This document shows positions 29,140 to 40,600 of a stretch of DNA of 64,000 nucleotides, piece after piece. Position 1 is the first letter of the stretch. Every line of letters starts with the position of its first letter. The stretch lies in the NCBI GenBank assembly GCA_031763025.1, contig JASSKH010000028.1:8048045-8112044 (forward strand), given 5' to 3'. The notes under the pieces were generated by a model. It did not search any database, was not told the DNA's origin, and saw only the letters and a program-made list of their open reading frames with translations. Source of the stretch: Macrocystis pyrifera (taxonomy: Eukaryota > Sar > Phaeophyceae > Laminariales > Laminariaceae). A program made the translations under genes and the position numbers.

Positions 29140-29262
29140 AACAGACAGCAGACAATTTGCTTGCCGATCAAGATGCCCTTGAGATCAATCACTGGTGGTC
29201 TGTGGCCAATCAAGTAACATTTTTGAGATCAGTCATTGATCTGATCTTGTCTGCTGTCCAAC
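29140..29262. repeat. 120-bp inverted-repeat segment
   Basis: GACAGCAGACAA near the left end and TTGTCTGCTGTC near the right end are exact inverted repeats, with further AGATCA/TGATCT pairing inside. It may be a small MITE; no second copy was seen. Confidence 0.5.
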
Positions 29263-30203
29263 GTCAATTTCCGAACGACAAATCAATACTAAATTAGTGA
29301 CCGCGCCAGATTGACGTCACCACCACCACCACTATACGTACCACCGCGATCACGTCTTGCACGTCGAATCTGACCCGCCCGGATAGTGGAACGCGCCCAA
29401 CTTAAACACTGGTGTGAATGTATACATACCTGGTACGTGATAAAATTATACTCACGTAAGTACACCAGATCTATCAATGCGTAGGAGACGTCGCTGGACT
29501 TTCTTCCGCCACTACAAGTGCCGTCGTGGTCGACTCTTTTTCTCACCAAACGTAATGGAGCACACTCATCCGGCCCGACTTTTTTCACTTCTCATACCAA
29601 AAGCTCAATCAATGTGCCCTGGGGTATGTATGCATATCACCACTCTGACCATAAATATAATCCCCATTTGGGATCTGATATGGATACCAAACGTTTGCTA
29701 TATTCACGCCCAGCGCAACCGGAACCTACTTCTACCTTTTTCTCTTCCGTTTGGGCAACCGGTGGCGTTGTGCAGCGACATGTGACGATGATGGAGGTAA
29801 GAGGTATGCTACTATTTATGACGTCTATTTGTTGCTAAGCAGCAAGCAGTGATCGAATGAATGAAGCAAAAAGCGAACATTTTTTTTCTGCCGTTCGTAT
29901 TCGTCATCATCAGGAAATTTTTAGTCACAGGGAAACCAGCCTGCATGATGTGGTGTACAGGTCTACCCGTAGCCCGTTTCGTTACACCTAGGAGAACACC
30001 GGCGTAACATTGCCCTATCGATATACCCACAATGCACATGCTGCCCTTCCAGCTGCAACCTTTTCTCTTACCCCAGGTGGTGTTCAACTCACAAGCTACA
30101 CATAATAGACGCGGTGAGAGGTGATTTGCGTACAGTATACGAGTAAGTTAGCATTTTTAGTTACCATTAGTAGTGCCAACCCCATCCCGCGACAACGCAT
30201 ACA

Positions 30204-30221
30204 TACCTGGTATACCAGGTA
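30204..30221. repeat. 18-bp perfect palindrome of the TACCTGGTA motif
   Basis: Two motif copies in opposite orientation, TACCTGGTATACCAGGTA. Confidence 0.95.
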
Positions 30222-31279
30222 ACTATCAATAGCTGTTTTGTTGTGTCAGAGATAGATGCAAGAGTAGTATTAATGGTGGGTGTATGCTATAGGATGATGG
30301 GGGAGGGGCGAGCCCTGCAATGTATACCGTGTAGTGCGTAAGCAACGCCGCGGATCTGAGCAGCACAACAAATCATTATCAGCGACAAGGAAGCAGGGGT
30401 ATATTCTGTCAACGTGTTTTGAGTGAATATATACATATATATATGTGAGCGCATCTGCATGGTGTGAGCGTGAATATACCAGTATGAAGGGTGCACACAT
30501 CGGGCAGATCGCGATTTAGATCCTCTGGATCCTACGTTATGATTTATTTACTGTATTGTGCAGGTAGGAGGATCTGTGTACAAGAATAATACCTGGTACG
30601 TACCAAGTAAATATCCATAGTTTACAGCAGTTACTGCATCATACGTACAGCAGTATAGTTCAGATCCAACCCGTGATTCTTCATTTTTCATGCAGATCAA
30701 ATTGCACGGCTGCTGTTGCACCCTCGCGGCAGTAGTATCAGCTACCTGGTACAATACAGCACAGCAGTAGATCATACATGACGGTTCAGGGATCTACCCG
30801 CCCCTAACGAACTAGATCGTTGAGGGGAGATCGGCGATATGTTCGATATGTGGAACGCGGTTGGGAAACTGCAGCAGTTCTGTATTTGCAGCAGTTCTGT
30901 ACTTGGTATCCACAACCAATTAAAAAGGTCAACATTGATGGATTGATGGATTCATGGATACGATCCACAGCTCACATGGGCCATGGACACACGACACTGC
31001 ACTGATATCTGGATACAGGGACCATCCTAAAAAAAAAGTCTAAAATGTCGGAAAGCATCCCCTCCATATGCGCCAAATTAATATATTGGAAACCCACGCA
31101 GCGACATTTTACAGCCGCTAGACGCTGGAGAACCGAGAACCAGCAGCAGAGAGGGGGGAGTTGAAGTTTGCAGCACGGCAGATACAGAGGAGACCCCAGA
31201 AGGGCCGGCCGCCTCTTATCCCACGCCGGAAACTCCACGACTCGATCGCTCTTACTGTCTCTCCGCGGGCACGGCAAAC

Positions 31280-31435
31280 ATGGAGGACGCCGTGGTATCG
31301 CCAGCAAGTGTATCCCCAACGCCGTCTTCGGTAGGTGCCTCGGCAACGTTGGCTCCCGCTGCCACTGTGTCCAAGGTGGACTCATTGTCTCTGCGCATGC
31401 TCCAGCGCTCGCTGGTCACCGAGGCGGACTCGAAG
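31280..31435 (+). CDS. Gene 2 exon 1 (start codon)
   Basis: ATG in context AAACATGG; donor GTGCGT at 31436 follows GACTCGAAG. Its 52 codons begin MEDAVVSPASVSPTPSSVG and end LRMLQRSLVTEADSK. Phase 0 out. Confidence 0.8.
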
Positions 31436-34400
31436 GTGCGTGCTGTGCACCGTTTGCATCCACCATCGGGACAGCGAAATTATTAGCGGCGGGTTGATCT
31501 GTTGATCTGTCTACGACAGCTAGTATTACCAGTATACGCGATAATCTGTCTTTTGTTCGTACAGAGTATATACGTACTGCTGTACGAAGTGCTTCGTTTT
31601 TTTGTTTTTTTCAGCTCTATTTTCGTATTGATTAACGAATGCGAATGATATTATTGATGGGGTTGGAATTGGACCCGTATCGTCACAGCAGCAGCTGTTT
31701 GCTTCCTGCCTGCCTGCCTGCATGCTGCTGCTGCTGTACGTATAGCATAGCGCGTTCGTAGAGGGGTTGCTCTGCACGCGCATCCCACCCAGTGATACTT
31801 CCTCGAGGCTGGCTGACACACTCCGCTTCCTGGCGATTCCATCCAAGCAATATAATACCTCGAGCGAGGCCATCCTTGACTCGCACGCGGGGTTTGTGGG
31901 GTAGGCGGGGCGCAGCCCCAGCCTGCTCCCCGCCACCCCGCCTGCGAAGTTTTGTGATAGATACTCGTTCGTAGTGCATTCAATTCGCAATCAATCGTAG
32001 AAAAATCTGCTGCTGCTGCTGCTGCTCTGTGGTGTGTGCAGTAGTATTGCAGCAGTGTAAAGTGTGTCCACCCCTTGATCCTGCTGCAATTTGCACTGGA
32101 TACTCGAAGAACAAGAACTACTGTACTTTACTACTGCTGTAGTACTGCTGCCCCGACCCGCTTCCCGCCGCCCCCCCGCCTGTGAAGTGTGGTGGTAGAT
32201 ACTCGGTCGTAGTGCATCAATTCGCAATCAATCGTAGAATTCTACGGCTGCTGCTGCGTGGTGTGTGTACAGCAGTATTTTTTTTGTAATATGTGTGTCT
32301 ATCCCTTCATCCTGCTGCAAAGTGCAGTGGATACTCGAAGAACAAGGACTACTTACTGTAGTACTGTTGCGCTGCTTCGTCGTCTCCGTGCATTTTTCCA
32401 TCCTATCTGAAGTAATGTCGAGCGGCGTAGCCTGTATCGTTTCGTGTTAATTTCGTTACACTTCACATCAGACAGATTGACGAACGACCGGCTGACTCCG
32501 CTGACCTGGCGATTCCATTCAACCAATAATCCACGGAGTCTTGAGAGACCATCCTTGGCACTTGGCACGCACACGGGGTTTTTGCAAACTGAGCCAGACC
32601 CGCTCCCCGCCGCCTCGCCTGTGAAGTCCCGAGCGTGTGTTCCGGTCGTCCCGAATAATCAACAGCAAGGTACACCGCAGCAGCGGCTACGAGCCCCGAG
32701 CGTATTCGTTCGCCATACATAACTGGCAAGGTACACGGCAGCAGGGCGAGGCTGGAGCGCATGGTTTGGTCGGGATGATGATTTCGTATATTTTTTATTG
32801 CAAACGAGAGAAAGGGCTGACCCGAGCTTGCTGCTGCTACTACTGTGTATCTTGCCAGTCATATGCACTATTCACAACGACCAAAAACACGCTCGGGTCT
32901 CGTACCCGCTGCTACTGCTGCTGCTGCTGCTGCTGTGTACCTCACCCCTTATTCGGGACGCCCGAACACCCGCTCGGGCCTCGTAGCCGCTGCTGCGGTG
33001 TACCTCGGCCCATGTTCGGGACGACGGAACGGAACACACGCTCGTGCCTCGTAGCTGCAAGCTGAGGCCAGCTCCTTCTTTTCTTCTCGAGGGGAAAAAA
33101 AAAGCTCAAGAGAAGATGCAAGAGACGTCAAGTCATCATCCCGACCAAAAAATGCCCTCGCGAGCCTCGCCTTGCTGCTGCTGCTGCGTACCTTTGCGAG
33201 CAATGTACGACAGCAGGCCAAACGCTCGGGTCTCGTAGCTGCTGCTGTGGGCCTCGTATCGGTCGCGATAGCTGGAGAGAGATCGTTACTGTACTGTCGA
33301 GACACAACCACGTAGTAAGTAGAGGTGAGCGCACCGTCGACAATTACTCCTATGGGGACGAAAGGTAACATGTAACGGCAAGAAAGAGGTGCAAGAGCAG
33401 ACTATTAATGGAGCAGACCGATGCCCGTCGAAAAGACGAGAGAGCCCAATGAAACAACGTAGATGAAACGTTGAATTCGTGCGTGATTAGCGACAGATTG
33501 TTCTCAAGTGCCGGTTGAAACTTCAGCGTGACAAATTCTATATACGTAGCAGATCAAGGATCGACAGGTCCATATTTGACTTGAACTTGGATAAAAGTAG
33601 GAATATTTAGAGAGGGGATGGCTGAAACTCGATTGGAATTAGGCCTCAGGATAGAGTCGAAAAACAGGGAGGGGATTTGGGTGTTTTTATATAGTTTCCG
33701 TGTCATAGTCCAGTGACACATGTCACCGGAATAACGATAGTCTATGGACCACGGCCATGGGTAGAAGTATGATACCAACTCGGACCACAACACCATAAAC
33801 TACTGCTGTACTTGCAGTTTATATTCGTTGTCGTAGTTCTTCGTCTTCGCGCTGAATGCATCGCGCAGCAAGTCAACATGACGTCTGGCATTCGCAAGCG
33901 GCGCAGGGGGCCGTCTGGGCTCGTCTGATGTCCGAGATAAAGCCGGATTCTGCAGAATTGAATTGATACTCTCTACGTAAAAATGCACTCGTCGGGCTGT
34001 GAATTGGCTGGAATTCCCGCCCAGTTATTATTAATGGTTGGCTGGCTTTTAGTTTATGTATATATTATGTATTACAAAATATATATAAATATATATACTT
34101 CCATCCCTTTCATCATCTTCGCCCTTCTTTTTCTCTCTTCTTCCTATATTAGTCCTATCTTGATATCCAAAGTCACGAAGCAGGCTCTTCTCCCTCCTCC
34201 CCACTACGTATGGTTCTTGCCTTGGCAGGCGTTTTTTTCATCGCGAGAAGACTTCCGCCCTTTTCTTCCCTCGTCGACTATTATTAGCATCGAACTGCGC
34301 CTACCCACGCTATCCTATTAACAGTCGCTCTCAGCGGTTGATTCCGTTTTTTTTGTTCATTTTTGCAAGTAAACTGAAAAGTTCGACTGACCCACGTGAG

Positions 34401-34570
34401 GTTCGAACCCCAGCATCAACTCTTAGCAGCATTCGAGGGCACCGCTACTAATATCCCAACGGGGCGATGATATATGTACAAAAAATAAAAATCGGCACTG
34501 CCATCCGCAGCGGCACCGTCGAAGGCGAGGGAGGGGTCTCGATTCGCCGTGAGTTGCAGTAGACCTCGCG

Positions 34571-34610
<40 letters not shown>

Positions 34611-37600
34611 CTTAGCTAGTAGGCTCTTCAAATGCGCACCTTGCAGCGAAGACGCCTTCCACCGCCATCGAGATAAAAAACCCGAATAGTCGGATAGTTG
34701 GTAGTTGGCACTGCCTGCTGCAACTACAGTACATACTATTAATAGTACCTGGTAAACTGTAATACCTACTGTAGCCAACTATTTCCCGTTAATAGCTGGC
34801 GACTTTTGGTCATTCAGCTATCTGCTCTACAGGAGTACTCGTATTTACGGGGGGACCATTGTAAATAGCGCCTAAGGTACACACAAAAATCTTTATATTT
34901 TCAATATTTTCCTGTTTATGCTAACAATGTTTGGTCCTATTTACTATTTTCCGGTCGTAATTATATAATACTTCTACCGCAGTATTGGTCCCTGTATGAT
35001 ACACCGGCATTGCAACGGGCACCGGCATTATTCCGCACACCTGCCACACTGGTGAGGTCACTTCTTATGCAGTCGGATTTGGAGTCAGTTGAAAAAGTCC
35101 CTTTCAGCACGTTCGCATGAGCTTTTGCCCCGTACATGTTGAAAATTGGTCTTTCTCGCCTCAGAATGCGTCGGAGTTGTCTCCAAGGTCTATCTGGGGG
35201 TGTTTCCCGCTTCTCCAGGCACCCAGATACAGGAAATTGCCGACCGCACTTTTTCGATTCAACTCGGTCAAATACGATCCAAACGCCCAATCGGATCGAA
35301 AAAAAGCGTGTTTTTTATCTAATCCACGATCGCAATCATATTCACCTCAGTTGGATCGGAAAAGTGCGGACGGTGATTTCTTGCAACCGGGCCCCTCGCG
35401 AAGCGGGAAACACCCCCTGATAGATGTTGGAGAAAACTCCAACACATTCTCCGGCGAGAAAGACCAATTTTCAACATGTACGGGGCAAAAGCTCATGCGA
35501 ACGTGCTGAAAGGGACTTTTTCAACTGACTCCAAATCCGACTGCATAAGAAGTGGCCTAAATCCTCGATGTACATAGCTTTTATTTTATATATTTGCGCC
35601 AAGCGATTTTACCGGCGATATGTCGGCCACCCGGCACTATTAAACTGGCATTATAAAGGGACGGGGGTCTCTACTACTATACCGTGTCATAGCACCGGCC
35701 GAAGGTAGTGCCGGCCCTCTCTTGACAAAACCAAGATACAAGTCCAGATTATCACAGATTTCTTATTTTTAAAAAGGATGTGTTTCCACACTGAATTTAG
35801 TGTGACCGCTCCTCGAAGGTCTCTGTTCGCTGAGATTCTTGTTGTGCCTCCTCCCCCCCCCCCCCCCCCTTTTGTTTTTCGCGTTACCGTTAGGAGGGCT
35901 GAGTTTGCACAGAGGGGTGGGTGGGTGGGTGGGTGGGTGCGATCGTTTTCCAGCAACGCTCGTGTTTTTGGTTCCGCCCCCCAGCAATACCGAACAAACG
36001 AGGTGTTTTCGGAAAAATCCTGGTCGAGAGGGAGCCTGTCTTCCGGATGAAATAATGGTCGACTTTAATAGCACCCTTGTTACCGCTGTCAAGGGGGAAA
36101 AACAAAAAACAAAAAACCCTCTGGGCGGAACTAGTAGGACCGTTCGTACATTGATATGAAGACCACACAGCTGTCCTTGTGTAATAACTATTTGGACTCT
36201 ATTAGACGTTGATTAAATTTTCGGCCAGGAGGGTGGTACATGCTCACGTGAACTTCTGCGGCTTCACAGGAGATTCTGTCTTCGGTTATACACGGACTGT
36301 ACTCCCTGCAATGAGACCGTATAAAAGCCTTATGTATAGTACGCGCGATCGAAGTATGACACACAGCTTGCGGAGATGAGTTTTCGACCGAATCCTCGAT
36401 CTCACAGCTGTTTTTTTTGTTTTTGATTTTTTTGTAGATATATACCGTATAACATGCAAGATTGATAGCACCCCCCCCCCCAGGGGGGCGATGTGTTACC
36501 GAGCGGAGTTTCTCCGAAGCGAAGGGGGGAGGGGCACGCTCACTCTACGAGAATGACGGGTCTATTCATACGTATAGGTTTCCATATATAAAAGCATGCA
36601 TCGCTCGGCGGTTTTATCTTTTACTTTTCCCCGTTTTTTGTCGAAGTAAAATCGGCTTCGAATTTCGCCCGAGGGTGTGTGTGTGCTATCATGTTTTCAT
36701 GGGTGTTGACCCCTTTTAGGATAAGCTGCAGTCAGTCAACTCCCGTTTTTGAGGCACAAACCACTCAAATTCCAAGTAATTTTGTCCCCGAAACGGGACT
36801 GCGCACAAATCAGTCAAGTTCCAAGTAATTTTGTCCCCGAAACGGGACTGCGCACAAACCACTCAAATTTCGAGTAATTTTGTCCCCGAAACGGGACTGC
36901 GCACAAACCACTCAAATTCTAAGTAAATTTGTCCCCGAAACGGGACTGCGCACAAACCACTCAAATTCCAAGTAATGTTGTCCCCGAAACCGGACTGCGC
37001 GCAAACCACTCAAATTCCAAGTAATTTTGTCCCCGAAACCGGACTGCGCACAAACCACTCAAATTTCAAGTAATTTTGTCCCCGAAACGGGACTGCGCAC
37101 AAACCACTCAAATTCCAAGTAATTTTGTCCCCGAAACGGGACTGCGCACAAATCACTCAAATTCCAAGTAATTTTGTCCCCGAAACCGGACTGCGCACAA
37201 ACCACTCAAATTTCAAGTAATTTTGTCCCCGAAACGGGACTGCGCACAAACCACTCAAATTCCAAGTAAATTGGTCCCCGAAACGGGACTGCGCACAAAC
37301 CACTCAAATTCCAAGTAATTTTGTCCCCGAAACGGGACTGCGCACAAACCACTCAAATTCTTTAAGTATTGTTGTCTCTTAAACCAGACTGCGGTACTGG
37401 AAGGGATTATAAATGGTAGGAGGGCCGTTTGTTTTGGTATTTGTGTATCGTGCAACCTGGTGTATGGTACCGGTACATGTCATCACCAGCTAGCTCATCA
37501 TACTGCTGTAGTGCCGTAGTAGATACTCTGGTCGCGAATAAATAGCAAGCTGACCCAATCCACCCGGCCGCCCTCCCCGCCAACTAATGTTCCCCCCCCC

Positions 37601-40600
37601 CTCCCCCGGTTTTTATTGTTTCGCTGTGCTTTTTGGTTGTTTTTGAGTGCTCCACAGGTTTACGAAAAAAACCTGCACGATACCATGGCAGAGTTTCCCG
37701 AGCTGAGGAAGCAGCGCAGGCTCGATTACTACCGGTCAGGATTTATTTCGTCTACCGCTTGATGTTTTACGGTAGTGTAGTACCTACCTTGTGTATAAAA
37801 AGAGACAAGCATCTTCCGCTCTTGACACAGCAGTAGTCCTAGTTAGCTCTCTGGGCTTCCCGGCCCCTCCCCTCACCCTTCGTTCGACGCTGTAATCCAT
37901 ATGCAAGAAAATCCTCCTCGCAAGCGGTTCTTAGTAGGATGCAGCTCTCACCCTTCACGCGATTCGCCGAATACCTACCTCCAAGACGCTTCTTCGCGCC
38001 TGGTGCTAGCGATTTCTGCCTAGTCGGCGAAAACCCGACGTGCTCCGTCTTGGCATTGTAGGGATGCGAAGGTCTACGGTCAGACGACTGCGGCTATGCA
38101 TGATAATGAGTACACCCCCCCCCCCCCCCCCCCCCCCCCCCTCCCTGCACCCCTTGATGCTTTTGATGCTATACCGTCGGTTTGACTACGTATACACGAG
38201 TACAACACACCAGCAGTTAGGGACAAAACAGCTGTGCCTGCGTCTCTGCCGATGCCATATTATGTATTATCAGATACCATGGTACCAGATATAAACCAGC
38301 ACCATATTCACGACTGCGTGGGGCATGCAGTTTTCCACAATCTCGAATCTACTGTAGCACACCCCATATAAATAGCCCAGAACAGCAAGCGCGCCTTAAT
38401 CGAAGTATCACACCAAGCTCGTAGCAAACATGATTTTTGAGGATTTTTTTTCAATCTTTCTATCTCACACAGCTTAGGGTGTCTAGACAGAATCGAAAAG
38501 CTCAATCGAAAATCGAATTCATTTTGATTTCGATAAAAATATGCCGATGTGTCTAAACAGAATCGAAAAGTGAAAATAGAAGTCCAGGCAGAAAGCAACG
38601 GAGAGCACAACCTACTAGGCCGTTCGCATCTGTGCACACATGCCGGCAATCTAGCGCTCGGTAACACAGATCCACCACACAAGCAGGCAAACGCGACGGC
38701 AATTCGATTCCGGGAGGTCGTTGGGCCTCCCATGGAGGTGGTGGCGCGTCCAACGTTGACGCCCCGAGATCAAACTTGAAATTCTACTGAGAACGAACTT
38801 CCGACCTCGTTCTCGAGGGTATCATCCTGAATTTTCCTCAAACTATGCTCGCTCTGGCTCGAACGCCGGGAAGCAAAGGCCCGAGAACGTCGGGGCTGGT
38901 GTTGTGGTTCGCCTGCTGGCTGTTCACGGGGGGTCTATGCGGCTATGTTGTCGTGCTAGCTGTGGGTTGGATGCTGTGTACGGCGGTCCTGATGTGATAT
39001 TTTGACGTGGCTGCGCTGACCAGTAGGACGAGCTGAATTGTTGCTGTTCGTGCTTTCGATTTCCTTTTCGATTCCCAGCCGTCAACTTTTTGATTTTGGC
39101 ATTGGGTTGTAAATCGTTCATTTTTTCGGAACCTAAAAAACGAAGGGGAACATGTTTTGACCAGGGACCAATCAGCGCCTTGTTTATTATCAATTCGATT
39201 TTCGATTTTCGATTTCGATTCTTTTTAGACACACCCTTAGACCTGGTATGACAATGGAAACGCGAAGCCTAAAAAGTTTTCTTTCAAAAACATTGTTTTT
39301 TCAAGGAATAAGCGGAAGATATCTTCGTACCGCGGCTGTGGGAAAAAGGGAAAAAACATGTTTGCTTTTTTGTCCTTTTTTTGTCTAACGGCTGCAGGCA
39401 ATTCGTTGTTTCTCGTTGCGAATTGTCAACACGCTGATAAGAATCAGCCTGTGCGACGGTAGAGGTTCGATCTCAACATAGACTGAGCCCACGGCCAAAC
39501 CGCTTGATGTCGGGAAAGGCCAACGAGTATTGATGTTGGCCTCGAAGATATCAGGTGGACCCATGGCGTAGGGGGCGAGAGCTTGCCGGCGACGTCCTAC
39601 GTAGGTCTTCTCCCAAACCTGAAAAAAAAAAACTATTTTTTGCCATTCGAGGCGGATAGAGAAATTTTGCCATCTGTTTTATACATACCAGCGGCCATTT
39701 GTCTTTTATCATACCCCTGGCCAGCACCCAGCACATGTCACAAGCCACTGTGTGAACACGGTGACTCTAGGGTGGGTCGGAGCCCCTATAACGAGCGCGC
39801 TCCGTTTATAATTCATGACGCAGTCGTTGGTTTTGTCGATCTATGTCTGTCGAGGGCTTGGAATCTCGCCGCTTCGAACTAAACATCCGCCTGAGTTTTT
39901 CTGAAGCCGATCTTATCCCAACATCGGCCCCAGAATTGTTTTTTTTCGTTTTTCACAAAGTTTTGAGCTTTCCGTTTCAAGAATCGTGCTCGTAGCAAGC
40001 TGTACCTGAAAAAAACCGGCGGGTATCTTTAGAATCCGAACTTTTTATGGAAACTTTGCGTTTGCGTTGACATAGGTCTTACTACAATATATTTATTATT
40101 TTTCAACTGTTCGTTTTCATGTAGATGAAAACGTGCGTACGTACGTATACCTGGTAGCTGGTACGTGTTAGGTCAACTTATACTGCCAGTATTAAGTATT
40201 ATTACGGGGGACCATAGTAAATAGGACCAAATATTGTTATCAAAAATAGAGAAATATATAGGTTTTTGACTGTACCGTAGGTCCTATTTACTATGGCCCC
40301 CCGTAGAAGTAGCCCTTGTTGGGTGCCACGCAAAGCGACCTACCACTCTGTCCCCAAATATAGCGATATTTTATAGATTGTATTTTTGAATGTAAACGAT
40401 CCTTGTATTTCCGTATAGAGTGGTATATAAAAAAAACGAGAAATACGGTCTTTTGGTCAGCCGTCTCTCATATCAACAAGAAAAGGCCTTTGTACAAATA
40501 TCATCATGGAGCGTGCGTGTCGCGACATTCGTGTATAATACGTGCCCCTGTATATGTCGCTTTCTTCGGACACATTTCCTGTGCCCGAGCTTGTTGGTGT

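Larger units (their letters stand above)
24997..31279. other. Intergenic region between genes 1 and 2
   Basis: Contains a telomere-like patch (25820-25862), R6 (25890-26450), R1 and R3 pieces (27430-27990), element A (27588-27692), a G run (28764-28784), a 120-bp inverted repeat (29140-29262) and many TACCTGGTA motifs. No promoter or polyadenylation signal can be named with confidence. Exon-like acceptor CGTACCTCAG at 28558 opens a Pro/Ala frame of doubtful status. Confidence 0.6.
31436..37657. other. Gene 2 intron 1
   Basis: 6.2 kb, the longest intron. It holds a duplicated CTG-rich block (31790-33260), a tRNA-like patch (34380-34460), a TC run (34573-34606), element A (34845-34960), a foldback (35056-35557), R6 copy 2 (35875-36415) and the 49-bp array (36706-37400). 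Confidence 0.7.

Noticed and set aside
34380-34460. Intact tRNA gene on the minus strand
   Set aside because: Box B is good, but acceptor and T stems do not pair, and box A is poor.
36706-37400. CRISPR-like regular repeats
   Set aside because: The 49-bp units are contiguous with no unique spacers, no cas genes are nearby, and the DNA is clearly eukaryotic. It is a tandem array.
39425-39500. tRNA candidate around GAGGTTCGATCTCAAC
   Set aside because: Only a box B-like match; no plausible box A or cloverleaf.
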